Made by a program: the position numbers and the translations under genes. This document shows positions 57,839-64,000 of a DNA stretch of 64,000 nt, one piece after another. Each line of letters starts with the position of its first letter. The stretch's first letter is position 1. The notes under the pieces were generated by a model. The model had not been told where the DNA came from. It worked only from the letters and a program-made list of their open reading frames with translations, and made no database searches. The stretch spans positions 105,359-169,358 of the forward strand of contig JAJZJW010000004.1 in NCBI GenBank assembly GCA_021809845.1, written 5' to 3'. The DNA is from a bacterium (GTDB lineage Bacteria > SZUA-79 > Acidulodesulfobacterales > Acidulodesulfobacteraceae).

Positions 57839-58273
57839 ATGATATTAGATTTTGAAATTAATACGTTAAAAAAGACTAATTTTATCGACATTACAGATAA
57901 AGTCAGAAATTTAATAAATTTCAGCCTTGATAAACCGGACTCTGACAATAAAGAGTCTTCTTCAGCGGCAACAAACGGTCTGTGTTTGATTTATACTCCG
58001 CACACTACAGCGGGAATAATAATAAATGAAAACGCAGACTCCGACGTTGTTTTAGATATACAGAACTTTTTAAAAACTATTGTACCTGTTGGTACTAAAT
58101 TTAATCACATTGAAGGGAATTCAGATGCCCATATAAAATCTTCAATAATCGGTAACTCTAGAATTGTTCCTGTGCTGAACGGAAAACTTCTTCTCGGCAG
58201 ATGGGAAGGTATTTTTTTATGTGAATTTGACGGTCCCAGAACCAGAAAAGTTATAATAGCGGTCATAAGTTAA
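57839..58273 (+). CDS. YjbQ/UPF0047 family protein
   Basis: The 144-aa protein has the family hallmarks LIYTPHTTAGIIINENAD, FNHIEGNSDAHIKSSIIG and WEGIFLCEFDGPR. E. coli YjbQ has weak thiamine-phosphate synthase activity; the physiological role is unclear. A Ser/Asp/Asn-rich stretch at residues 31-44 is longer than usual. It is followed 55 bp later by a conserved small protein gene. Confidence 0.92.
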   Translation: MILDFEINTLKKTNFIDITDKVRNLINFSLDKPDSDNKESSSAATNGLCLIYTPHTTAGIIINENADSDVVLDIQNFLKTIVPVGTKFNHIEGNSDAHIKSSIIGNSRIVPVLNGKLLLGRWEGIFLCEFDGPRTRKVIIAVIS

Positions 58274-58328
58274 ATTGACTAAAACAATCAAAATTAAAAT
58301 AAATAATAATAAATAGAGGACAAGTTGT

Positions 58329-58505
58329 ATGAAAAATATTGAAATGAGCATTAACGGCGATATTTTAACAATAAAGGTTGACCTTTCCAAGACATTCGGA
58401 AAATCCAGCAGCGGCAAATCAACTATTATTTCTTCTACAGAAGGCAACGTATCACTGCCGGGCAAGGATGAAATCAAAATAGGACTGAATGTTTATACAA
58501 AATAA
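58329..58505 (+). CDS. Conserved small protein, 58 aa
   Basis: ATG at 58329, after a GAGGACA ribosome-binding site, gives 58 codons ending in TAA. It contains DLSKTFGKSSSGKSTIISST, then GNVSLPG and the end KIGLNVYTK. I recall a widespread family of uncharacterised bacterial and archaeal proteins with the same FGxSxSGK, STxGN and GLNVY pattern, so this is a real gene. The Ser-rich SGK stretch superficially recalls a P-loop, but the protein is too small for a NTPase. Function unknown. Confidence 0.8.
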   Translation: MKNIEMSINGDILTIKVDLSKTFGKSSSGKSTIISSTEGNVSLPGKDEIKIGLNVYTK

Positions 58506-58592
58506 GAATGTTTAACCGGTATCCGGGTATCTATATGCAAGACGCAAAGAATAAAAAATCCACCAAATAACATTTTCACAAACAAAAAATAT

Positions 58593-58610
58593 CCGGAATG
58601 CCGGTTTTTT
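58593..58610. terminator. Short hairpin terminator between convergent genes
   Basis: CCGG (58593-58596), loop AATG, CCGG (58601-58604), then TTTTTT, with an A-run on the left side. The self-complementary 4-bp stem with flanking A and T tracts can serve both the small protein gene and the convergent PPOX gene. Confidence 0.5.
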
Positions 58611-58980
58611 AGGCCAACTCTGTTACTTCCGTAACCTTAAAAACCATCGCCGCTCTTACCCATTTAAAACGCGATTTCATTCGGTCAAAATTAGCGCCGC
58701 TATCCTCGAATTTTGCATTCCCTTTAAGAAGAAACCCAGCGCCTTCGCCCTGGAAGCCTTCAACATCCTTAGAGGCGAGAATCATCTGAATTTCACTTCC
58801 GGATTCAATGTTTCTCTGGGTTATAGTAAGATGTCCGACAGGTATCAAAAGTGTATTTTCACCCCGAACATCAATATAACTGTTCCATGTGGCCGCCATA
58901 TGAACCCCATCGGTTCCATAAGTAGCGAAGCTTGCAGGTCCTTCATGCTTTAAAATCTGATTAATTTTGTCGTTGAGCAT
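58609..58980 (-). CDS. Pyridoxamine-5'-phosphate-oxidase-like FMN-binding protein
   Basis: The 123-aa protein has the split-barrel flavin-reductase/PPOX pattern: LKHEGPASFATYGTDGVHMAATW, LLIPVGHLTITQRNI and GFQGEGAGFLLKGNAKF. The ATG at 58980 is preferred because GGAGGTG lies six bases upstream; a TTG at 58995 would include that site in the coding region. Codon use is richer in G/C than its neighbours, which hints at transfer. The substrate is unknown. Confidence 0.8.
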   Translation of the reverse strand: MLNDKINQILKHEGPASFATYGTDGVHMAATWNSYIDVRGENTLLIPVGHLTITQRNIESGSEIQMILASKDVEGFQGEGAGFLLKGNAKFEDSGANFDRMKSRFKWVRAAMVFKVTEVTELA

Positions 58981-59012
58981 ACAATGCACCTCCAAATACT
59001 ATAAATGTCTAT

Positions 59013-59115
59013 AAATTATAAGACATGGCTTATTAGAAGTTTCCCCCAAAATTATAAAATATAGCTTATTAGAAGCTTCCCGAAATTATAAAACATGGGC
59101 TATTAGAAATTACCC
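59013..59115. repeat. 35-bp tandem repeat, three imperfect copies
   Basis: AAATTATAAxACATGGxxTATTAGAAGTTTCCC-like units start at 59013, 59048 and 59083, with about 35-bp period and several mismatches. They lie directly upstream of the minus-strand PPOX gene, in its promoter region. Confidence 0.8.
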
Positions 59116-59165
59116 ATTCTTTTTAAATTATACCATTTTATGCCTCAAATGCAAGTTTGTTATAT

Positions 59166-59293
59166 CTAATGCCTTTGCAAGGCAAGCCCCGTTTGGAGAT
59201 AACTTTTGTTTTTTATATGATAATCAACGAAAACGTCATATTTTGTTAATTCCATATTAATTATGATACTTAATATTTCATCCTTAATATCTT
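59166..59293 (-). pseudogene. C-terminal fragment of an MNT-type nucleotidyltransferase
   Basis: In the minus frame this encodes DIKDEILSIIINMELTKYDVFVDYHIKNKSYLQTGLA in short form, ending at TAG (59166). It matches the C-terminal part of the intact gene at 63136-63555 (KIENEILSIIVDVELKYDVF...) at most positions. The N-terminal catalytic part is absent. The homology ends where the palindromic cluster begins (about 59297), suggesting disruption there. The last four residues (LQRH) differ from the intact gene. Confidence 0.8.
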
Positions 59294-59301
59294 TTCTTGT
59301 T

Positions 59302-59381
59302 CCCCGCTTTTGCGGGAATGACTTTGAGAGGATTTATAATTTCACCCGTCGGGCGTAATTCCTGCGCAGGCAGGAATCCAG
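59302..59381. repeat. Cluster of three G/C-rich palindromes (REP/MITE-like)
   Basis: CCCGC TTTT GCGGG (59303-59316), CCCG T CGGG (59345-59353) and ATTCCTGC GCAG GCAGGAAT (59358-59377) follow each other. Sequences of the form ATTCCCGC...GCGGGAATGAC and ATTCC...GGAATCCAG are familiar dispersed palindromes in many bacterial genomes. Here they interrupt an MNT gene fragment. Confidence 0.75.
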
Positions 59382-59445
59382 TATTGTTCATCATTGAAAT
59401 ATCATTAGTAGTTGCTATGAAAGGATTAAGATAAATCTAAAAAAT

Positions 59446-59488
59446 TTGACAAATTTTTTTTTATATATTAAAATACAGACCAGTTGGT
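59446..59488 (+). promoter_or_regulatory. Sigma-70 promoter with TetR-type operator
   Basis: TTGACA (59446-59451), 17-bp spacer, TAAAAT (59469-59474). ACCAGTTGGT at 59479-59488 is a perfect palindrome, preceded by CAG, and overlaps the expected start site. Such ACC-N2-GGT palindromes are typical TetR operators. No TetR gene is in the window. The transporter start lies 150 bp further. Confidence 0.65.
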
Positions 59489-59640
59489 ATCTTAATTATT
59501 ATTTAATTTAAAATTTAAATAATTTTTATTTAATAAAAATTACGATAAAATGATTTTTAAATTTATTAATTAACTTTTTAGCTTTAATTATGTTTTAATA
59601 CAATATATTAAAAATACGGTTATCAATAATTAAAATTTTT

Positions 59641-60597
59641 ATGAAAAAATTAAATAAATTAAATTATATATGGATTGCTTTATTGACTTTTTTCACAATT
59701 TTTGGATTTGCGGTTAACAGTTTACTAGCCAGAGCTGCTCTACATAATAGCGTAATTAGTCCTTTGTTTTATAGTTTGCTGCGTCTTGGAAGCGGGGCAT
59801 TAATGCTTATTCTAATAATTTCTTATAAAAAAAATAAACTTCCAAAACCCAATTATTTATCTGCATTTGCATTGTTTGTATATGCATTTTGTTTTTCCTT
59901 CGGTTATGTTGAAGTAGGCGTTGCTGTCGGAGCGCTTTTGGTGTTTACCTCAGTTCAATTTACAATAATAGGAAATGCAATATTAATTCATAAAGAAAAA
60001 CTTTTTTTGTTTCAATGGTTAGGCGTGCTGCTTTCAATGGGAGGCTTTATTCTTTTAGTGTATAAAGGTTTATCCGTTCCAAAAAATTTCATCGGATATT
60101 TTGGCGCTATTATGATGATTATTTCAGGAATAGGCTGGGGAATTTATACACTAAAAGGTAAACTTGAAAAGCAATATTTATTAAGAACCGCATCAAATTT
60201 CATCTATTCTTTAATCTATTTGATTCCATTTATAATTATATTTGCTTTTTTTAAAGATGGATTTATTAATGAGCAATATATTACAACACCCTATGTTTAT
60301 TTAAATCCGATAATAATGGGTGTTTTATCCGGAGCAATATTTTCAGCGCTTTTTTATATGCTATGGTATAAAGTAGTAGTAAAATTATCTCGTGTTTTAT
60401 CATCATCTGTTCAATTATTAACGCCTGCAATAGCGGCAGCTTTAGGCATAATATTTTTAAATGAAAAAATATCGTTAAATTTTTTTATTGCGGCTATTTT
60501 AATATTAGGAGGTATTATACTTGTGATACTTAAAGAAAAAACAGCAGAAGCAAAGGAAGAAACTATAAAAGAATTAGAAGAAACTCTTAAAAAATAA
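59641..60597 (+). CDS. EamA/DMT-superfamily transporter
   Basis: A 318-aa inner-membrane protein with ten hydrophobic helices in two EamA repeats. The first carries RLGSGALMLI and VGALLVFTSVQFTIIGNA; the second carries LSSSVQLLTPAIAAALGIIFLNEKIS, the hallmark helix pair. A Lys/Glu-rich tail (about 25 residues) follows. The substrate is unknown, usually small metabolites or drugs. Regulation by a TetR-type repressor is suggested by the operator upstream. Confidence 0.88.
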   Translation: MKKLNKLNYIWIALLTFFTIFGFAVNSLLARAALHNSVISPLFYSLLRLGSGALMLILIISYKKNKLPKPNYLSAFALFVYAFCFSFGYVEVGVAVGALLVFTSVQFTIIGNAILIHKEKLFLFQWLGVLLSMGGFILLVYKGLSVPKNFIGYFGAIMMIISGIGWGIYTLKGKLEKQYLLRTASNFIYSLIYLIPFIIIFAFFKDGFINEQYITTPYVYLNPIIMGVLSGAIFSALFYMLWYKVVVKLSRVLSSSVQLLTPAIAAALGIIFLNEKISLNFFIAAILILGGIILVILKEKTAEAKEETIKELEETLKK

Positions 60598-60767
60598 TTC
60601 TATAATATGTATAATTATATTGTAAATATACTATATAATTATCATTTATAATAAATATTTATTTTTATTTGCAAAATAAATTATTCATAATTATAAATAA
60701 TAAAAATAATAAAATCAGCATTTAAATTAAAATAATATTTATATAATTAATTCTTGTCATTATTATA

Positions 60768-60775
60768 GGGGGGGG
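60768..60775 (+). promoter_or_regulatory. G8 tract forming the ribosome-binding site of the DsrE-like gene
   Basis: Eight consecutive G lie three bases upstream of the ATG at 60779 and are the only Shine-Dalgarno-like element. In this AT-rich context such a tract stands out and is prone to slippage, which would change spacing and translation rate. Confidence 0.55.
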
Positions 60776-60778
60776 AAA

Positions 60779-61195
60779 ATGCAAAAAATGTCTGTTGTTG
60801 TATCTAATGATGCATTTGATGCGATATTAACACCGTTTGATTTTATACATTTAGGAACTGCTATTTATGATGAGATAAATGTTTTATTTGTTGGGTTTGC
60901 TGCAAGACTTATGACAAAAGAAGGCATAAAAACTGCCGAAGATTATTTAATCCATAAAAATATGCTTGATGAATTAAAGGAAGGACTAAAAAGAATCGGT
61001 CTGCCGGATAATTTATATTCAATAATTAAAGAATTAAAGCGTACAGAAGGAATTCATTTTTATATCTGTTCTAATGCCGCCGCTAAATTTTCTATAAACG
61101 ATGAAATGCTGCTGCCTGAAATTGACGGTATAGTTGGAGCCGCGTGGTTTTTAATTGAAAAAGCAAACAAATCTGAAATATTTATGCAATTTTGA
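60779..61195 (+). CDS. DsrE-family-like protein
   Basis: A 138-aa protein with the DsrE/DsrF-like alpha/beta pattern: strand MSVVVSN, a helix, strand EINVLFVGFAARLM, a charged helical region, and HFYICSNAAAKF with a Cys on the strand edge. A helix ending in GIVGAAWFLIEKA follows. DsrE proteins carry persulfide sulfur or regulate sulfur enzymes; activity here is inferred from fold alone. It stands next to the TauE-like gene, another sulfur-linked family. Confidence 0.7.
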   Translation: MQKMSVVVSNDAFDAILTPFDFIHLGTAIYDEINVLFVGFAARLMTKEGIKTAEDYLIHKNMLDELKEGLKRIGLPDNLYSIIKELKRTEGIHFYICSNAAAKFSINDEMLLPEIDGIVGAAWFLIEKANKSEIFMQF

Positions 61196-61458
61196 TATTT
61201 AATATAATAAAAAAAAATAATTTTAGATTAAATTAAAAAACTGTCTATTATTAATTAGATTTAATATAAAACTTTATTGAAGTTTGTTAGTGAATATTTA
61301 ATGTTCTAAGTTATCTTTTCATAAATATCTAAGTTTGCGCAGGGAGCGTTTAATTTTTGGCGTCAATTTAATTTTTAGATAATGTTAATTATTAATATTA
61401 AAAATTAAAATATATTAAAACGTATTTTTTTATTTTTATTCTTATTTATCTTATATGT

Positions 61459-62222
61459 ATGGATATTTTAAGTATAGTTATACTTTCTATAACGGGAATA
61501 ATAGTTGGCGCAGCGACACGGGTCTTATAGGAGCATCCGGCGTTATAATGGTCGTTCCCGTGCTTTCTTTTATATTTAGTGTGCCTATTTCAGTAGCAAT
61601 AGGCACAAGTCTTTTAATTGACGTTATAGTCTCATTTTCGGTAACGGCAACGTACGCCTTTAAAAATAGAGTTAATTATCGCATAGGCATACCTACAATG
61701 ATAGGAGCGGTAGTTGGCGCGCAGCTCGGCGCATATATCTCGGTTGTTATGCCGCAGAGGCTTTTAGAAATAATATTCGGTGTATTTATGTTGTTAATGG
61801 GCGCTTTTTTCTTAAAAACAAAAGGAAAATATCAAGAAAAAAGAGTTTTACATTTTGTAAATCCCCGCATAAATTTTATAATTATACTTATTTTTGGTTT
61901 TATTATAGGAATTCTTGCTGGTCTTCTTGGCACGAGCGGCGGTGTATTGTATATGCTTGTATATATTATAGTATTTGGATTAGCAATAAAAGATTCCATT
62001 GGAACGTCAACGCTTATTATGATTATAGCCGCATTAAGCGGCGCAATCGGTTATATCGGTTTAAAACATATAAATTTATTTGACGCATTTTTTATAGGGA
62101 TTATTGCAATTCCTTCAGGAATTTTGTTTGCAAGAATAGCAATTAAAAGTAAAAAAGAGACGCTTATTATTATTTTAGGCATTACTTTGATTGTAGTGGG
62201 AGTTTCAATGCTGCTGCATTGA
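61459..62222 (+). pseudogene. TauE/SafE-family sulfite/organosulfonate exporter with N-terminal frameshift
   Basis: From 61525 on, the frame encodes a complete TauE/SafE protein with about seven helices (GLIGASGVIMVVP, GAVVGAQLGAYIS, GLLGTSGGVLYML). The matching N-terminus is in another frame: ATG 61459 gives MDILSIVILSITGIIVGAAT and then stops at TAG 61528. Joined, they read GIIVGAAT-GLIGASG, the classic first-helix motif. One frame shift is thus needed around 61518-61525 (ACACGGGTC). The frame starting at ATG 61455 gives an atypical hydrophilic N-terminus. This is either a mutation, an assembly error or a recoding event. Confidence 0.8.
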
Positions 62223-62458
62223 AAAGCAAACCAATCTTTTAAATTTATCGGGATTATTGGTATATAATTTTTTACCGTCTTTGAAATCTTCTTACGCGAT
62301 AAGAAATAGTTCTTTAGCCGAAGTTTTGCTCATAATGAAGCACCTTCATTTAATATGCAATAGTCTAACTATCCAATATCGTTTTTTTTCTTTCTATTAG
62401 AATTAAAATCAACGATAATCTTTCAATTAAAATATTAGTGAGGTCTTAATGTTGATAA
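62223..62458. other. Gap after the TauE-like gene
   Basis: No intact gene is seen. A 13-codon minus-strand frame at about 62290-62331 (MSKTSAKELFLIA) is followed past a stop by protein-like residues (EDFKDGKKLYTNNP), which may be a gene remnant. Otherwise featureless. Confidence 0.35.
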
Positions 62459-62599
62459 TACAAATTACGGCATTCTCATTTATCGCAGGCACATGTTAAA
62501 AATGCAGTAAGCGTTTTGGGTAAAAAGTGTGACATTTGTGTGACGGTTGGGTATGATGAAGAAATTGTTAAGCCTGCAAACCCTTATAAAATATGGTAG
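62459..62599 (+). pseudogene. 3' fragment of a tyrosine-recombinase integrase gene
   Basis: The frame reads LRHSHLSQAHVKNAVSVLG, then a hydrophilic tail ending KIW and TAG. The LRYSHLSPEHVKNAV-type motif is the end of the catalytic domain of phage integrases (it normally contains the catalytic Tyr, LRYxHL; here His). The upstream frame is closed by TAA (62456), so only the last 46 codons survive. The stop codon lies inside the tRNA-like sequence next to it, the usual layout of an integrase at its att site. Confidence 0.75.
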
Positions 62600-62618
62600 G
62601 CACGGGCGGTCTCGAACC
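62594..62618 (-). other. tRNA 3'-end-like attachment site remnant
   Basis: On the minus strand the 25 nt read GGTTCGAGACCGCCCGTGCC then TACCA. This is a T-loop (TTCGAGA), the 3' T-stem, a 7-nt acceptor strand, a discriminator A and CCA. The 5' half of the T-stem beyond GG does not pair and no other tRNA parts are found, so it is not a tRNA gene. It looks like an att core left by integration into a tRNA whose acceptor 5' strand would be AGGCACG. Confidence 0.7.
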
Positions 62619-62720
62619 TAATGCCCCTACCCCGAGTCAAGGTTCAAACTTACTCTATAATTTATTGATATTATTGTAAATTAATGGCTATTTATAATTG
62701 GATAGTAACATGGTAGTAAA

Positions 62721-63139
62721 TCAATCCCCGTTCCCGTTAATATACTTCATGGTTATTTTATTAATTTCTTCCACGAATTCTTCCGCATCGCTAAGTGAAG
62801 ATTTTATTTCTTCTTTATCGAATTTAATGAAATCGCCATAATCGCCAGTTTGCCTTTTTTTAAAAGCATCGCCAAGAATTTCGGAATATTTTTTATCTAT
62901 TAGGCCGCTATGTACAAATTCCCTATTGAATGCCCCATTAATTGGCCATGGCTCGAAAAGGAGAGACCTTTTGTAAGCAGCGAGGCTTCAGTAGAGTAGT
63001 AACAGGCGTAATAAATCCTGTTGACGCATCCGAAGAGTTCGTTGTTATCAATTAGTGTTTTTGCTTCTCTTACAGCATCTTTGGATCTTTCTATCTTGTA
63101 TTCGATTAATGCCTTTTTATCACGTTCTATCAAGGTCAT
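62721..63139 (-). pseudogene. HEPN-domain protein gene with a frameshift
   Basis: The first 68 codons encode a HEPN domain (KDAVREAKTLIDNNELFGCVNRIYYACYYSTEASL and SSHGQLMG). They then run out of frame at a GGGG tract near 62932. One extra base restores AFNREFVHSGLIDKKYSEILG and GDYGDFIKFDKEEI down to TGA at 62721, giving about 139 aa in all. HEPN proteins paired with MNT nucleotidyltransferases form toxin-antitoxin-like modules (HepT/MntA type). The start overlaps the MNT stop as ATGA. Confidence 0.85.
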
Positions 63140-63555
63140 AAAATGATCCCGTCTTTTTTAATATTTTTATACAACGGTACGATTTGCGCAAGTCCGGTTT
63201 GGATATAACTTCTGTTTTTTATTTGATAATCAATGAAAACGTCATATTTTAATTCTACATCTACTATAATACTCAATATTTCATTTTCTATTTTTTTATC
63301 CACAGGCAAAAAATAAAGCTTTTCTAGTTCCTCGAATGGTGCATCCCTGGGTATATTGTAATTATCTTTGTTTACGATAAGCAGGTCTATATCGGAATCC
63401 TCGCGGTAATCGCCCCGCGCTTTAGAACCGTAAAGGATAAGTTCCGTTCCGGGATATTTCTCGTTAATCTTTTCCTTTAATTCGGACAGAGCTCTCCTTT
63501 CGTTGTCGTTAAGATAATCCGAATATTTAGGCGCTACGGCAAAATTAGTCTGCAT
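63136..63555 (-). CDS. MNT-type nucleotidyltransferase (MntA-like)
   Basis: The 139-aa protein has the minimal nucleotidyltransferase signature YGSKARGDYREDSDIDLLIV (GS plus DxD). In the C-terminal part, an additional acidic residue lies in KYDVFIDYQI. In MntA/HepT systems the enzyme AMPylates and silences the HEPN partner. Here the HEPN gene follows directly but is frameshifted. A truncated second copy of this gene lies at 59166-59293. Confidence 0.88.
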   Translation of the reverse strand: MQTNFAVAPKYSDYLNDNERRALSELKEKINEKYPGTELILYGSKARGDYREDSDIDLLIVNKDNYNIPRDAPFEELEKLYFLPVDKKIENEILSIIVDVELKYDVFIDYQIKNRSYIQTGLAQIVPLYKNIKKDGIIL

Positions 63556-63614
63556 TTTATTTTCCCTATAACTTTTATTTTAATTATAGCATATTTTAAA
63601 ACAAGCCATAAAAA

Positions 63615-63791
63615 TTACCGGACGCCTTTTTCCATGATTAAGGATTCCGACACGTCGATTGTAAGGCGGATTTTTTTGCCGCCGCGCATTATAACGGCTT
63701 TAGAAATATCAATAAGGTCGCTAATGTCTTCGCCTTCGTCGAAACGGCGGTCGAATTCTTCTGCGGTTTTAGCCAAAGTAGTTTTCTTCAT
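63615..63791 (-). CDS. Short CopG/ribbon-helix-helix antitoxin-like protein, probably truncated
   Basis: A 58-aa frame starts at ATG 63791 after an AGGTAAAA ribosome-binding site. KTAEEFDRRFDEGEDISDLIDISKAVIMRGGKKIRLTIDVS is, in parts, the typical start of CopG-type antitoxins. The family normally continues with a further helix-helix of 20-30 residues after the strand. Here the frame ends at LIMEKGVR, so it may be truncated. No adjacent intact toxin gene is seen. Confidence 0.65.
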   Translation of the reverse strand: MKKTTLAKTAEEFDRRFDEGEDISDLIDISKAVIMRGGKKIRLTIDVSESLIMEKGVR

Positions 63792-63797
63792 ATAATT

Positions 63798-63887
63798 TTA
63801 CCTCGAAACCGATGTAATATTAAATTTCTTTTTTAATTCAGAAATTAGTTGTCTAGATATGCCGCAAGCTTTAGCTGTTAAAGTCAA
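63798..63887 (-). pseudogene. Gene fragment with helix-turn-helix-like sequence
   Basis: A 29-codon open stretch ends at TAA (63798) just before the antitoxin-like gene. It reads LTAKACGISRQLISELKKKF, which resembles a helix-turn-helix. There is no proper start, and a stop lies directly upstream. It is probably the 3' remnant of a regulator or transposase gene. Low confidence. Confidence 0.35.
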
Positions 63888-64000
63888 CTAAAATTCCCCA
63901 CCTAAAGAGCGTTTATTTTCCCCACTAATTCCACAAGGTAAATTTTAATTATTTTTTTAAAATAATTAATTTTTTTATTAATTTTTTAAAACTTTAATTA
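63888..64000. other. Right-edge AT-rich sequence with TTCCCCAC words
   Basis: Two words, TTCCCCACC (63894) and TTCCCCACT (63918), lie 24 bp apart, followed by pure AT-rich DNA. Short CCCCAC direct repeats are common at IS21-type ends, but no transposase is visible in the window, so this is only noted. Confidence 0.3.

Larger units (their letters stand above)
58996..59640. other. Accessory gap with repeats, pseudogene and promoter
   Basis: 645 bp containing a three-copy repeat (59013-59115), a fragment of an MNT nucleotidyltransferase gene (59166-59293), a cluster of G/C-rich palindromes (59302-59381) and a promoter with operator for the downstream transporter (59446-59488). The G/C content around 59160-59390 is noticeably higher than in other gaps. 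Confidence 0.75.

Noticed and set aside
58981..58995. TTG start for the PPOX-like gene
   Set aside because: The extra codons overlap the GGAGGTG ribosome-binding site of the ATG at 58980.
59013..59115. CRISPR array
   Set aside because: The 35-bp units abut directly, with no unique spacers and no cas genes. The 48-bp and 40-bp arrays were rejected for the same reason.
62594..62680. A complete tRNA gene on the minus strand
   Set aside because: Only the T-loop, 3' T-stem and acceptor end are present; no D arm, anticodon arm or pairing acceptor strand follows.

Overview
The window is a very AT-rich bacterial chromosome segment. Intergenic DNA is almost pure A/T and codon third positions are mostly A or T. 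Gene content and order point to a deltaproteobacterial lineage in the broad sense (Desulfobacterota-like). Diagnostic blocks are queA-tgt-yajC-secD-secF-recJ, tmk-holB-ricT-metG-tatD, mreBCD with PBP2 and RodA, infC-rpmI-rplT, and surE-pcm-rpoS. A c-type cytochrome, an outer-membrane cytochrome-porin fusion, sulfur-handling genes (TusA, DsrE-like, TauE-like) and a reduced IscS/IscU pair fit an anaerobic or microaerobic sulfur/iron metaboliser. An acidophilic relative of the Acidulodesulfobacterales is my best guess, but that is inference and not proven by the sequence.

Layout. Positions 1-8797 lie mainly on the minus strand: a truncated gene at the edge, then the queA to recJ operon (read right to left). 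Positions 9351-17106 are plus-strand: thymidylate kinase, DNA polymerase delta', RicT, MetRS, a TatD/radical-SAM fusion and LarC. Positions 17206-27230 hold the rod-shape genes (mreBCD, mrdA, mrdB), interleaved with LarB, LarE and a PpiD/SurA-like protein. Positions 27538-35908 hold pgpA, cinA, recA, a PilT/PilU ATPase, recX and alaS. Positions 35978-43220 hold a glutaredoxin-fold protein, a lipoprotein, BamD, translation genes (infC with a non-AUG start), IHF, a MerR regulator, SurE, Pcm and an RpoS-like sigma factor. Positions 43300-50328 hold a phosphotransferase/kinase fusion, a GT39-type glycosyltransferase with its likely polyprenyl-phosphate sugar synthase, apt and a monoheme cytochrome. 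Positions 50637-55420 are an Fe-S/sulfur island behind an IscR-type operator, followed by the cytochrome-porin. Positions 56013-64000 become accessory: DEAD-box helicase, YjbQ, transporters, DsrE, frameshifted genes, an integrase 3' fragment abutting a tRNA-like att sequence, an MNT/HEPN pair and antitoxin remnants.

Three themes recur. First, many housekeeping proteins (RecJ, QueA, Tmk, HolB, LarC, a kinase, GT39, a MerR regulator, a helicase) carry Asn/Asp/Ser-rich low-complexity inserts. Second, nearly every intergenic gap contains short direct repeats with periods of 13 to about 120 bp, including duplicated gene 3' ends and duplicated promoter modules. Third, a dispersed motif with the core GGGACAGACACC sits in several gaps.

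The most unusual gene set is the IscR-box/iscS/iscU/tusA unit. The IscS has Arg where the PLP-binding Lys should be, and two other active-site positions also differ, although its persulfide Cys is kept. No complete tRNA, rRNA or CRISPR array was found.
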